47,448 nucleotides of DNA from positions 1 to 47,448 of the forward strand of contig CAKPOA010000010.1 in assembly GCA_934169575.1 (NCBI GenBank), written 5' to 3'. The DNA comes from an uncultured Clostridia bacterium (lineage in GTDB: Bacteria; Bacillota; Clostridia; TANB77; CAG-508). Shown one piece after another: positions 33,901 through 43,351 of the stretch. A model generated the notes under the pieces. It was not told the DNA's origin, made no database searches, and was given only the letters and a program-made list of their open reading frames with translations. Numbering within the stretch: the stretch's first letter is position 1; the number at the start of each line of letters is the position of its first letter. The position numbers and the translations under genes are program-made.

Positions 33901-34507
33901 ATTTTTTTTGTTCACTAGATCTTTCAATTTCTTTTTTAATTTGAGCAGATAAATCTTCCAAATCCACTTTTTCAAGTAATTTTCTTAAACTTTCTGCACC
34001 CATTCCAGCTTCAAAAGAATCTTTACCATATTTTGCAACTGCTTCATGATATTCTTTTTCACTTAACACTTGGCATTCTTCTAATCCTGATGTTCCTTTA
34101 TCTGTAACAATATATGCTGCAAAATAAATTACTTTTTCAAGATTTCTAGGTGATATATCTAAAACTAAAGCTATTCTACTTGGAATACCTTTAAAATACC
34201 ATATATGTGCAACTGGTGCTGCAAGTTCTATATGCCCCATTCTTTCACGTCTTACTTTTGATTTTGTAACTTCTACGCCACATCTATCACATACTACGCC
34301 CTTATATCTAACTCTTTTATATTTACCACAATGACATTCCCAATCTTTTGTTGGTCCAAATATTTTCTCACAAAAAAGTCCATCTCTTTCAGGTCGTAAA
34401 GTTCTATAATTTATTGTTTCTGGTCTTTTAACTTCACCTTTTGACCATTCTCTAATTTTCTCATCTGATGCAATACCTATTTTTAGTTTATTAAATGTTT
34501 CTTCCAT
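30980..34507 (-). CDS. rpoC: DNA-directed RNA polymerase subunit beta'
   Basis: The largest catalytic subunit of RNA polymerase. 1175 residues, the Firmicutes length. Landmarks: the N-terminal zinc site CHCGKYKRVRYKGVVCDRCG (58-77), the rudder and lid region, the Mg2+ triad NADFDGD, the bridge helix near GARGNLNQLRQSAGMRGLM, the second zinc site CRSKHGVCQKCYGMG, and the C-terminal ASFQETTRVLTEAAI. The ATG follows AAAGGAGGG at a long spacing (12). It lies 116 bases after rpoB with a large hairpin between. Confidence 0.99.
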   Translation of the reverse strand: MEETFNKLKIGIASDEKIREWSKGEVKRPETINYRTLRPERDGLFCEKIFGPTKDWECHCGKYKRVRYKGVVCDRCGVEVTKSKVRRERMGHIELAAPVAHIWYFKGIPSRIALVLDISPRNLEKVIYFAAYIVTDKGTSGLEECQVLSEKEYHEAVAKYGKDSFEAGMGAESLRKLLEKVDLEDLSAQIKKEIERSSEQKKLKLLKRLDTVESFRISGNRPEWMIMNVVPVIPPDLRPMVQLDGGRFATSDLNDLYRRVINRNNRLKRLIELEAPEIIVRNEKRMLQESVDALIDNSRRGKPVTGAGGRALKSLSDMLKGKQGRFRQNLLGKRVDYSGRSVIVVGPELKIYQCGVPKEMAVELFKPFVMKELVGRGIAHNIKNAKRMVERLKPEVWGILEEVIKDHPVMLNRAPTLHRLGIQAFEPVLVEGRAIKLHPLVCTAFNADFDGDQMAIHLPLSPEAQAEARYLMLSTNNLLKPQDGKTVTVPTIDMVFGGYYLTMTVDGELGEGKYFKDPEEAIMAYENNAVGIHAKIFVKRTLEFDGELKSKKIETTVGRIIYNDGIPQDLGYIDRTNPDEMFKYEIDFAVNKKKLGDMINRCIKIHGLADSAEMLDNIKAKGFKYSTISGLTYSMEDVKVPEEKAQILKQAEEQVEQIRKQYKRGLITNDERFKEVVGVWNDATLKVGKALEENLEPLNPINLMVSSGARGNLNQLRQSAGMRGLMAGTTGKVIEIPIKSCFAEGLDALEYFISSHQARKGLADTALRTADSGYLTRRLVDVAQEIIVREHDCGSKEGLWVYDIKDGNQLIEKLQERLVGRYVINDVIDPETKEVIVDTNTMITDEIADKIVAAGITKVEVRTVLACRSKHGVCQKCYGMGLARHNLVSIGEAIGIVAAQSIGEPGTQLTMNTKHAGGAIGTDITQGLPRVEELFEARKPKGLAVITEIAGKVKIKESKKKKEVVITNKEESKTYTIPFGSKMKVKDGDIIEAGDALIEGSINPADILAVKGPEGVYEYLTTEVQKVYRNQGVDINDKHIEVIGRQMLKKVRVEDNGDTDMFPGTLVDMYEFADKNEEAIQKGLRPATGKRILLGITKASLATESFLSAASFQETTRVLTEAAIKSKEDHLIGLKENVIIGKLIPAGTGMQKYQDIHINTEENKEETVTVSEVEE

Positions 34508-34545
34508 TCTCTTAGAAGACCCTCCTTTTTAGGTTATTTTTTGAA

Positions 34546-34610
34546 TTTATTGTAATTTTGAAAATCCACTGCTGGTGCAAATCAAAGATGTCTTTCAAAA
34601 CTACAATAAA
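34546..34610 (-). other. 18-bp stem-loop in the rpoB-rpoC intergenic region
   Basis: TTTATTGTAATTTTGAAA (34546-34563) pairs with TTTCAAAACTACAATAAA (34593-34610). In RNA all 18 positions pair, with one wobble, closing a 29-base loop. No T-run follows, so it is not an ordinary terminator. It may be an RNase III site, a stability element, or a partial attenuator setting the rpoB/rpoC ratio. Confidence 0.6.
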
Positions 34611-34623
34611 GTTCTATATTCAA

Positions 34624-37600
34624 TTATTCTTCTTCATCAAAATCTTCATATGTATCATCTTCAAAATACTCATCTTCTTCAAAATCTTCATCTGAATTTT
34701 CTTCAGATTCATCTTCTACATAATTATCTTGTAATTCTTTATCAATAATAACATCTGTTTTTTCTCCGCTTATCATTTTTTTCTGCTCTTCTATATTAAA
34801 ATCAATAGCATCTTCTATTTCTTCTTTTAATTCTAATTCTTTATCATCATCATAAAGTCTTATATCTAATCCTAATGATTGTAATTCTTTTATAAGAACT
34901 TTGAAACTTTCTGGAATACCTGGTTTTGGTATATTCTCTCCTTTAACAATAGCTTCATAAGTTTTTACACGACCTACAACATCATCAGATTTTACAGTTA
35001 ACATTTCTTGAAGAGTATATGCAGCACCATATGCTTCTAGTGCCCAAACTTCCATTTCTCCAAAACGTTGACCACCAAATTGTGCTTTACCACCTAAAGG
35101 CTGTTGTGTAACTAATGAATATGGTCCTGTAGAACGAGCATGTATTTTGTCATCTACTAAATGGTGTAATTTAAGCATATATTGAACACCAACAGTAACT
35201 GGTTGATCAAATGGTTCACCTGTTCTTCCATCATATAAAATTGATTTTCCATCTGTAGAAAGTCCTGTTTCTTTTAATAATTGTTCAATTTCAGCTTGGT
35301 CTGCTCCATCGAATACTGGTGTAGCAATTTTCCAACCTCTTTTTCTTGCAACCATTCCTAAATGTACTTCCAAAATCTGACCTAAGTTCATACGTGAAGG
35401 TACACCTAATGGATTTAATAAAATATCAATTGGTGTTCCATCTGGCATAAATGGCATATCTTCAACAGGTAAAATTCTTGATACAACACCTTTATTACCA
35501 TGACGTCCAGCCATTTTATCTCCAACAGAAATTTTTCTTTTTGTTGCAATATAACATCTAATTACTTGATTAACTCCTGGAGATAATTCATCTGAATTTT
35601 CTCTTGTAAATATTTTTATATCTACAACTGTTCCAGCCTCACCATGTGGCACTCTTAATGATGTATCCCTAACTTCTCTAGCTTTTTCACCAAATATAGC
35701 CCTTAATAATCTTTCTTCAGCAGTAAGTTCAGTTTCACCTTTTGGAGTAACTTTACCAACTAAAATATCTCCTGGTCTAACTTCTGCTCCAATCCTTATA
35801 ATACCATTTTCGTCAAGGTCTTTTAATTGATCATCACCAACATTTGGTATATCACGTGTTATCTCTTCTGCACCTAATTTTGTGTCACGACATTCACAAT
35901 CATATTCTTCAATATGTATTGATGTAAACACATCTTCTTTTACTAAATTTTCACTAAGTAATATAGCATCTTCATAATTATATCCTTCCCATGTTGAGAA
36001 AGCAATTAAAACATTTTTTCCTAATGCCATTTCACCATTTTGAGTTGATGGACCATCTGCTATTGCATCACCTTTTTTAACTTTTTCACCTTTTTTAACT
36101 ATTGGCTTTTGGTTAATACATGTTCCACCATTTGTTCTTTTAAATTTACGCAAATGATGTGTAACAGTTTTACCATTATCATATTTTATAGTTATGCAAT
36201 CTGCTGAAACTTTTTCAATAACACCATTATCTTCTGCCAATACTAATATTCCAGAATCTTTTGCTGCTCTATATTCCATACCTGTTCCAATCATTGGAGA
36301 ATCTGTAATCATTAAAGGAACTGCTTGGCGTTGCATATTTGCACCCATAAGAGCACGTTTAGCATCATCATGTTCCAAAAATGGTATCATAGCAGCTGCT
36401 ATTGAAACCAATTGTTTTGGTGATACATCCATATACTGAACTTCATAGTTTTCAACTTCCATGATTTCATTTCCAAATCTTACTCTTACCCTTGGATTTA
36501 TAAATCTTCCATTTTCATCAAGTGGTTCTGAAGCTTGTGCTATATAATATTTTTCTTCTTGTTCAGCACTCATACTTTCAACTATATCTGTTACTTGATG
36601 TGTTTCTGGATCAACTTTTCTATATGGTGTTTCAATAAATCCATATTCATTTATTTGTGCAAATGATGAAAGTGCTGATATAAGTCCAATGTTTGGTCCT
36701 TCTGGAGATTCTATTGGACATAATCTACCATAGTGTGTATAATGAACATCACGTACCTCAAATCCTGCTCTTTCTCTTGAAAGACCACCAGGTCCTAATG
36801 CAGATATTCTTCTTTTATGTGTTAATTCTGAAAGTGGATTTGTTTGATCCATAAATTGTGAAAGTTGTGAACTTCCAAAAAACTCTCTTATTGCAGATGT
36901 AATTGGCTTTGTGTTTATTAATGTTTGTGGAGTTACCGCATCTATATCTTGAATTGTCATTCTTTCTCTTACAACTCTTTCAAGTCTTGCTAAACCAATT
37001 CTAAATTGGTTTTGTAATAATTCACCAACACATCTTATTCTACGGTTTGCTAAATGGTCAATATCATCTGGCTCTCCTAAACCTTGTGACATATTAAGCA
37101 ATACATTTATTGATGCAATTATATCTTCTGTTGTTATACATTTTGGTATTAATTCATCATATCTTTCTTTTAAAGTTTCTGCTAAATCTTTTTCTTCAGT
37201 ATTATCTAATATATTTTTTAATACTGCATAATTAACTTCTTCTTTAAAATGTAATTTTCCAAAATCGAATTCTGGTAATACTTTATATATGTTTACAGTT
37301 CCATTACCTATTACTCTTATTTTTTTATCATCAAGTTTTATATCTACCATATTAATTCCAGAGTTTTGTATTTGTTCTGCAACATCTTCTGTTATAGTTT
37401 CATTTGCATTTACAAATATTTCTCCAGTTTCTTTATCTATTATATCATCAAAAGCAATTTTTCCAGCAATACGGTTTGCTAGTCCTAATTTTTGATTAAA
37501 TTTATATCTACCTACTTTTGCTAAATCATATCTTCTATTATTGAAAAACATATTACTAAATAATGTTTTTGCAGCTTCTTCTGTAGGCAATTCACCTGGT

Positions 37601-38325
37601 CTTAATTTTTTATATATTTCTATCACTGCTTCTTCTTGTGTTTTTATTGGATCTTTATTTATCGTTGTTTCTAAAAGATTGTTTTCTCCAAAAAGTTCTC
37701 TTATTTGATCATCTGAAATTATGCCAATTGTTCTTAACAAAGTAGTTATTGGTATTTTTCTAGTTCTATCTACACGTACATATAAAATATCATTACTATC
37801 GGTTTCATATTCCAACCAAGCTCCTCTTAAAGGCATTACTGTTGATGAATATGTTTTTCTTCCTGTTTTTGGATCAAATGTTGCATCATAATAACATCCA
37901 GGTGAACGTACAAGCTGACTTACTACAACTCTTTCTGCACCATTTATTATAAATGTTCCACTTTCTGTCATTAGTGGGAAATCACCTAAATATATTTCTT
38001 GTTCTTTAATTTCACCTGTTTCACGGTTTATTAAACGTACTTTTACATGTAATCTTGTTGAATATGTAGCATCTCTTTCTTTTGCTTCTTCTTCAGTATA
38101 TTTTGTTTTGTCTTCCATAAAATAATCGAAAAATTCAAGAACTAAATTCCCAGAATAATCTTCAATTGGTGAAATATCTTTTAAAACTTCACCCAATCCT
38201 TCTTCTATGAACCAATCATATGAATCTTTTTGAACTTTGATAAGATTTGGCATTTCAATATAATCGCCAACTTTTGAAAAATCTTTACGTGTTGCTTTCT
38301 CATACTTAATTTCTTTTAATTCCAA
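34624..38325 (-). CDS. rpoB: DNA-directed RNA polymerase subunit beta
   Basis: A catalytic subunit of RNA polymerase and the target of rifamycins. The product starts MELKEIKYEKATRKDFSKVG. The rifampicin region FFGSSQLSQFMDQTNPLSEL and HKRRISALGPGGLSRERAGF carries sensitive-type residues. GDKMAGRHGNKGVVS and the C-terminal clamp TQQPLGGKAQFGGQRFGEME are intact. The start is TTG at 38325, with GAGGTGA upstream; the in-frame GTG at 38334 is part of that ribosome site. The last 30 residues are almost entirely acidic, an unusual tail. The ribosomal genes rplJ/rplL, usual upstream neighbours, are absent. Confidence 0.98.
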   Translation of the reverse strand: MELKEIKYEKATRKDFSKVGDYIEMPNLIKVQKDSYDWFIEEGLGEVLKDISPIEDYSGNLVLEFFDYFMEDKTKYTEEEAKERDATYSTRLHVKVRLINRETGEIKEQEIYLGDFPLMTESGTFIINGAERVVVSQLVRSPGCYYDATFDPKTGRKTYSSTVMPLRGAWLEYETDSNDILYVRVDRTRKIPITTLLRTIGIISDDQIRELFGENNLLETTINKDPIKTQEEAVIEIYKKLRPGELPTEEAAKTLFSNMFFNNRRYDLAKVGRYKFNQKLGLANRIAGKIAFDDIIDKETGEIFVNANETITEDVAEQIQNSGINMVDIKLDDKKIRVIGNGTVNIYKVLPEFDFGKLHFKEEVNYAVLKNILDNTEEKDLAETLKERYDELIPKCITTEDIIASINVLLNMSQGLGEPDDIDHLANRRIRCVGELLQNQFRIGLARLERVVRERMTIQDIDAVTPQTLINTKPITSAIREFFGSSQLSQFMDQTNPLSELTHKRRISALGPGGLSRERAGFEVRDVHYTHYGRLCPIESPEGPNIGLISALSSFAQINEYGFIETPYRKVDPETHQVTDIVESMSAEQEEKYYIAQASEPLDENGRFINPRVRVRFGNEIMEVENYEVQYMDVSPKQLVSIAAAMIPFLEHDDAKRALMGANMQRQAVPLMITDSPMIGTGMEYRAAKDSGILVLAEDNGVIEKVSADCITIKYDNGKTVTHHLRKFKRTNGGTCINQKPIVKKGEKVKKGDAIADGPSTQNGEMALGKNVLIAFSTWEGYNYEDAILLSENLVKEDVFTSIHIEEYDCECRDTKLGAEEITRDIPNVGDDQLKDLDENGIIRIGAEVRPGDILVGKVTPKGETELTAEERLLRAIFGEKAREVRDTSLRVPHGEAGTVVDIKIFTRENSDELSPGVNQVIRCYIATKRKISVGDKMAGRHGNKGVVSRILPVEDMPFMPDGTPIDILLNPLGVPSRMNLGQILEVHLGMVARKRGWKIATPVFDGADQAEIEQLLKETGLSTDGKSILYDGRTGEPFDQPVTVGVQYMLKLHHLVDDKIHARSTGPYSLVTQQPLGGKAQFGGQRFGEMEVWALEAYGAAYTLQEMLTVKSDDVVGRVKTYEAIVKGENIPKPGIPESFKVLIKELQSLGLDIRLYDDDKELELKEEIEDAIDFNIEEQKKMISGEKTDVIIDKELQDNYVEDESEENSDEDFEEDEYFEDDTYEDFDEEE

Positions 38326-38528
38326 AAAAATCACCTCTAAAAAATATTAAGCAGTTTTGAATAAACTTACAACAAAAAAATCCCTTCTTAAATTAAAACA
38401 ATAATAGCGAATTTAAAATTGCCTGCTCTTTCAATTTTTAATCCGCATTTGCTTTAGTTAATTCCTATTTTTTTATTATTAATTTATCGTTTTATTCGCC
38501 TAATTTGGCATTTTATCCTAACATATCT

Positions 38529-38557
38529 ATTCTAACATTTTTTCCCGTTTCCGTCAA
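38529..38557 (-). promoter_or_regulatory. Sigma-A promoter of rpoBC
   Basis: The minus strand carries TTGACG (38552-38557), a 17-base spacer and TAGAAT (38529-38534). The leader to rpoB is about 195 bases, in which I see no clear known riboswitch or leader. Confidence 0.75.
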
Positions 38558-38578
38558 TAGTTTTTGATGATTTTTTTC

Positions 38579-38615
38579 AAAAAAACAAACTCTAATTTTT
38601 ATAGAGTTTGTTTTC
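38579..38615 (-). terminator. Terminator of the ABC-export cluster
   Basis: The minus strand reads AAAACAAACTCTA, a 7-base loop, TAGAGTTTGTTTTTTT, six bases after the stop at 38621. Confidence 0.8.
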
Positions 38616-38620
38616 TTTAT

Positions 38621-40228
38621 TTATCCATTCAATTTTTGATATTCTTTTGTTCCAAAATTCATTAAAATATTATATAAAATTACAGATGAAATTGCAAGAA
38701 CTAGTACATGTAATGTAATTAATACACTCATATTTATAATTCCACTTAAAAATACTAATCCTGCAACACTTGCAAAAAATATTCCAAATCCAATAAATAC
38801 TGAAATCATTGAGCTCATACTTTGTTTTACAACTTCTGTATCATTATTTGCATCTAATTTTGGATATTTCAAATTCACAATTAAACCAATAACTGCAGAC
38901 AATAAAATAACAAAAAATGTAAGGCATAAAATCTGTACTAAAAATGTTAAACTGATTTTAAATCTTATTGCAAATAACAATTCTGAAATCAAGAAAAATG
39001 GTAATTCTATCACAAAACAATATAATATTTTTGAATTTAATATTGTTTTATAACTAATTGGTAAAGATTTAGTAATATTTATTGTTTTTCCTTCAAGAGA
39101 AATACTTGAAGATGTTATTGATGTTGCTAAACCAGCAAATAATATCAAACCATAAAATAGCATTTCAACTGATATTCCATCCAACATACTTTCACCAGAT
39201 GATATTAATGTAACAGCCAACTCTTTTCCACTAAAACATAATGTAATTGTTAATATTAAAATTAGAGCTAATCCAAATGCAGTATTAAACATATATACTG
39301 TAGACGAAAAATATCTTTTTAGTTCTTTTTTAGTTAAAGATATAATTGGTTTGTTTATTTTGATATTTTTGTTTACTAATTTTTTTCTATCAAATACACT
39401 TGAACCTTTTAGATTAGATATTATTGTAAAATAATATTTTTGTCCAATTAGAACAAATAATATTAAAGGAACAATATTAACAAGTAATAATTTTACAAAT
39501 GTTATAATATCAAAATTATTTATTAGACTTATATATGCACCAATTGGATAATAAATTTTAGTTATAGTATCATTTATATTTGTTGCATTTGTGGCTATTT
39601 TTTCTACAAATGTATTCAAATATGAACTTCCAAAAAATATACCAAAAAATATTAAACATGAAAGTAATGTTTGCGCTATTTTCTTAGCTTTAAATTTACT
39701 TGATACCATTTTTACAATATATCCTAACATAGATGAAATAACTGTCGGTATTATTGGTATTAAAATTGTCATAAGTAATGATAATAAATAAAAACTTATA
39801 CCTGGTTTTTCAAAAATCGCATATACTATAAATGCTGGTAATATAAACATCAAATTATATATATATTCAAATAACATTAATTTAAACATTCTTGCAAATA
39901 ATATTGTACTCTTTTTTATAGGCAATGAAAATAACATGTCATTATCTTTTGCTTCAAATAAAATTCCTTGAGATTTATAAATTCCTTCTATAAATCCAAG
40001 CACAGTCACAATTGCTATAAAAATACTAAGCATAATATATGTAAAATTTAATGGTGCAAGTACTTCTGTTAATAAATATGCATAATATCCAATAGCAATT
40101 CCTACCATTGAAAACAAAAAAATTGGCGTAATTATTTTCTTTGTTTTTCCTGAATTTTTTTTTGATGAATATCTAAACATATTCATATCTTGAGATAAAA
40201 TAGCTTTTAATAATGATAATAATTTCAT
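38621..40228 (-). CDS. ABC exporter permease (ABC_tran_2-like)
   Basis: 535 residues with about 12 hydrophobic segments and no signal peptide. The N-terminus MKLLSLLKAILSQDMNMFRY and the KKSTILFARMFKLMLFEYIYN segment fit the large putative ABC-exporter permease family. It pairs with the ATPase gene two bases upstream (GGAG inside that gene's end serves as ribosome site). The substrate is unknown; such pairs often export peptides or drugs. It is last in a five-gene run and is followed by a terminator. Confidence 0.8.
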   Translation of the reverse strand: MKLLSLLKAILSQDMNMFRYSSKKNSGKTKKIITPIFLFSMVGIAIGYYAYLLTEVLAPLNFTYIMLSIFIAIVTVLGFIEGIYKSQGILFEAKDNDMLFSLPIKKSTILFARMFKLMLFEYIYNLMFILPAFIVYAIFEKPGISFYLLSLLMTILIPIIPTVISSMLGYIVKMVSSKFKAKKIAQTLLSCLIFFGIFFGSSYLNTFVEKIATNATNINDTITKIYYPIGAYISLINNFDIITFVKLLLVNIVPLILFVLIGQKYYFTIISNLKGSSVFDRKKLVNKNIKINKPIISLTKKELKRYFSSTVYMFNTAFGLALILILTITLCFSGKELAVTLISSGESMLDGISVEMLFYGLILFAGLATSITSSSISLEGKTINITKSLPISYKTILNSKILYCFVIELPFFLISELLFAIRFKISLTFLVQILCLTFFVILLSAVIGLIVNLKYPKLDANNDTEVVKQSMSSMISVFIGFGIFFASVAGLVFLSGIINMSVLITLHVLVLAISSVILYNILMNFGTKEYQKLNG

Positions 40229-40230
40229 AT

Positions 40231-40938
40231 CTATTCTCCTAACTCAAGAAATACATGTTCAAGTGACTCATCACCTTTAATATCTTTCATATTTCCTGTT
40301 TTTACAATTTTTCCACTTTTTATAATTGCTACTCTATCACATAATTTTTCAGCAACATCTAATATATGAGTTGAGAAAAATACTATTTTTCCATCTCTTG
40401 CCATTTGTTTCATAACTTCTTTCATATCATAAACAGCTTTCGGGTCAAGTCCTACAAATGGTTCATCCATTATCAAAACCTTTGGATTATGTGCCATTGC
40501 AGAAATTAAAACTAATTTTTGTTTCATTCCATGAGAAAAACTTGAAATATCATCATTTAAATTTTTCTCAATTTCAAACATTTTTGAGTATTTTTCAATG
40601 TTTTCTTTTCTTACATCTAATGGTGTTTGATACATATCACATATAAAGTTTATAAAATCAATTGCTTTCATATTTTCATATAAGTCAGGATTATCTGGCA
40701 CATATGCCATTTCTTTTTTACATTCTATTGGCTGACTTTTTATTGATTTTCCATTTATTAAAATATCTCCGCTTTCAAAATCTAATATTCCAACTATTGA
40801 TTTTATTGTGGTTGTTTTTCCTGCTCCATTATGCCCAATAAAAGCAAAAATCTCACCATCATTAACATTAAAACTTATATTATCTAAAATATTTTTTTCC
40901 CCTCCATATGTTTTGCATACATTTTTTATTTCTATCAT
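40231..40938 (-). CDS. ABC transporter ATP-binding protein
   Basis: 235 residues. Walker A GHNGAGKTT (35-43), Q-loop region AYVPDNPDLYENM, signature FSHGMKQKL (degenerate LSGGQ), Walker B VLIMDEP, and the H-switch STHILD. It powers the ABC_tran_2-like permease encoded immediately downstream. ATG follows AGGAGGGAG. It overlaps the end of a 28-codon open frame (40935-41021) through ATGA and lies 96 bases after the previous ABC permease. Confidence 0.93.
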   Translation of the reverse strand: MIEIKNVCKTYGGEKNILDNISFNVNDGEIFAFIGHNGAGKTTTIKSIVGILDFESGDILINGKSIKSQPIECKKEMAYVPDNPDLYENMKAIDFINFICDMYQTPLDVRKENIEKYSKMFEIEKNLNDDISSFSHGMKQKLVLISAMAHNPKVLIMDEPFVGLDPKAVYDMKEVMKQMARDGKIVFFSTHILDVAEKLCDRVAIIKSGKIVKTGNMKDIKGDESLEHVFLELGE

Positions 40939-41034
40939 AAAATCTCCCTCCTATTTCTAAATTTTAAAGTTTCACGTTTTTGATACTTCATTTCTGTAAT
41001 ATCTTCACGTTTTTCATACATAATGCTATAATTT

Positions 41035-42183
41035 TTAGTTTTCTTTCATCTTTTTCTTATTTATATAATTAGTAATGCTTATAAATACTAAACTAAAAAT
41101 AATTATAATTGTTCCATTTAAAATTAAAGGCTTTATTGTGTCCAAATTAAATATTTCCATTGTTTTTATTATTTCATTATTTTGTACAAAATAATATGTT
41201 GGTAAAATATGTGCAATTTTTATAACATAATCAGGCATATATTCAAAAGGTACAAAACATCCACATAAAAATGATGTTCCAAGTGCCACAACATTTACAA
41301 TTCCCCCAATAGCATTTTTATTTTGAGTAATATTTCCAATTAAAAAACCTATTGTTAAACTGCAAAAAGCAAATATAAATGAATTTATTATATATCCTAA
41401 ACCATTTTTAGTAAACATTAAATCTTTAAACAAAATCACACTCAAAATCATATATAATAGCCACATTGCAAATATAACTATAGAATTTGCAAATAACACA
41501 ATTGAATTATATTTTTTATAATCAAAACTACTTATAATTGTTCTTTTTTTGATGTTTTGTTCTTTTAAACTTGCCAATATCATACTAATACAATATACAC
41601 AACCAGCCAAAAATGCATAATTTAAGAAATTAAAATATCTCGTCATACTACTTAATTTTGAAGTATCTAATGTTGTTTTTACATTTACATTTGTTTCTTT
41701 TTCAACAACATCATTTACTTTATTTATTAATTCTTCTTCTGTATAATAATCTTTATAAATATTTACTGTTTTTATATATTTTTCTACCATCATCTGACTA
41801 TATGATGAATATTCATCACCACTTGATTTATATTCTAAGGTAGGATTTTTCCCATTTAACAAATCTTGCCCAAAATTTTCAGGAATATAAATTGCAAAAT
41901 TTACATCTCTATAAAAGATTGCATCATTTATTTTATCTTCATTATTTATATCTATATCTTTTATTTCAGAATGTTTACTAATATATTCTATAAACCCATT
42001 TGTTATATCATTTTCTTTATCTTTATTAATAATTAAAACACTTGGTTTTGATTCTTCGAAATTTGTTATATTATTATCTGAAGTTTGAGTAAATACAGTT
42101 ATTGATATAAGCATTACTGTATATAAAATCAACATACCTTTTAATTTGTTCAATATCTTTAAAACTGTTTTAAATACTGTCAT
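41035..42183 (-). CDS. ABC-2 type permease, second subunit
   Basis: 382 residues with ABC-2 (YhgE/DrrB-like) topology: one N-terminal span (MLILYTVMLISITVF), an extracytoplasmic domain of about 150 residues (PSVLIINKDKENDITNGF and on), then five C-terminal spans with CGCFVPFEYMPDYVIKIAHI. It overlaps the first permease by 14 bases and has GGAGGG before ATG. It probably forms a heterodimeric export channel with that permease. The substrate is not deducible. Confidence 0.82.
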   Translation of the reverse strand: MTVFKTVLKILNKLKGMLILYTVMLISITVFTQTSDNNITNFEESKPSVLIINKDKENDITNGFIEYISKHSEIKDIDINNEDKINDAIFYRDVNFAIYIPENFGQDLLNGKNPTLEYKSSGDEYSSYSQMMVEKYIKTVNIYKDYYTEEELINKVNDVVEKETNVNVKTTLDTSKLSSMTRYFNFLNYAFLAGCVYCISMILASLKEQNIKKRTIISSFDYKKYNSIVLFANSIVIFAMWLLYMILSVILFKDLMFTKNGLGYIINSFIFAFCSLTIGFLIGNITQNKNAIGGIVNVVALGTSFLCGCFVPFEYMPDYVIKIAHILPTYYFVQNNEIIKTMEIFNLDTIKPLILNGTIIIIFSLVFISITNYINKKKMKEN

Positions 42184-43351
42184 ATTTTTCCCTCCTCAAA
42201 CTGATAAAAGAAATCACCATACATATTACAACAAATACTAATAAATATTTTATATCTCTAAAATATCTATTAAAACTTTCATAATAATATAAAGAATAGA
42301 AACCATCTGTTATTAAATTATTTGGATTTATAAGATTTATTATTGGAATATTTTTATCAATTACATATTTTAAAGTAACTCCCATCATTCCAGATAATAC
42401 AGATAAAACCATTGTTATTGCTATTGTTATCCCTACTTTTGCACCTTCTGACAATTTAAATACTGATGCTATTAAAACCCCAAGTGAAATTCCAGCCAAA
42501 TCTCCAATAGCTGAAAGCAGAATAATTAATCCAATATTATCTCCAAAATCGACCTTTAATACAAATTTTAAAAATAACATTAATATTCCAATACCAATCA
42601 TGCCAACAAAATAGGCTCCTATAGTAGAACTTAAAACAATAATACTTTTTTTATTTGGTGATACTGCTATTCTTTTTCCTTTATTACTCATATTGGCTAG
42701 ACAATTATTTATAACAGTTAAACCTATCATTCCTCCATACATACAAGCCATTGCTATTAATGTATAATATTCTATTTGCATATAACTCAAATTTGAATTA
42801 GAAATATTTTTCAAATTTACTTCTTGTTTTTCAATTTTGTTTGATATATCATTTGCTATTTTTTCTGCATCAAATAAATAGTTCCCATTTTTTATTTCTT
42901 GTTCAATACTATTTTTACTTATTTCTTCAACTATCGTTTTATTTTGTCCAATTTCTGTTATTACAAATTTAAGTACTGTTTGATATGTTCCATTTTCTTT
43001 TACAACTACTTCTGGTTCATTATCCTTAAATATTACATATCCTTTTATTTCAGAATCATCTAACATATTATTTGCCTCAGTTTCATTAACATATTTTATA
43101 TTAAATAATTTGTTTTCATTATTATCATCTGCTAATTGTTCTAATGCTTGTTTATAAATTTTTTGTTCTTCAAATTCATCATTATCAACTACAGCAATAT
43201 CAAATATTTGCAATGTTTCATCTTTTTCTATATTCGAAAATGCCATATTAAAAAATACACCTAAAATAATAGGAAATGCAAAAGTCCAAAATATTAATAC
43301 TTTATTTTTAAATAATGTTTTAATAGTATATTTTAAATTATGAATAAACAT
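42170..43351 (-). CDS. ABC-2 type permease, first subunit
   Basis: 393 residues. The layout is like its neighbour: span 1 (VLIFWTFAFPIILGVFFNMAF), an extracytoplasmic domain (about 35-200) and five or six C-terminal spans. The ATG at 43351 overlaps the last base of the ATPase stop (TGATG), so translation is coupled; an in-frame TTG just upstream is less likely. With the 41035 permease and the 43351 ATPase it makes a complete exporter. Confidence 0.82.
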   Translation of the reverse strand: MFIHNLKYTIKTLFKNKVLIFWTFAFPIILGVFFNMAFSNIEKDETLQIFDIAVVDNDEFEEQKIYKQALEQLADDNNENKLFNIKYVNETEANNMLDDSEIKGYVIFKDNEPEVVVKENGTYQTVLKFVITEIGQNKTIVEEISKNSIEQEIKNGNYLFDAEKIANDISNKIEKQEVNLKNISNSNLSYMQIEYYTLIAMACMYGGMIGLTVINNCLANMSNKGKRIAVSPNKKSIIVLSSTIGAYFVGMIGIGILMLFLKFVLKVDFGDNIGLIILLSAIGDLAGISLGVLIASVFKLSEGAKVGITIAITMVLSVLSGMMGVTLKYVIDKNIPIINLINPNNLITDGFYSLYYYESFNRYFRDIKYLLVFVVICMVISFISLRREKYDSI

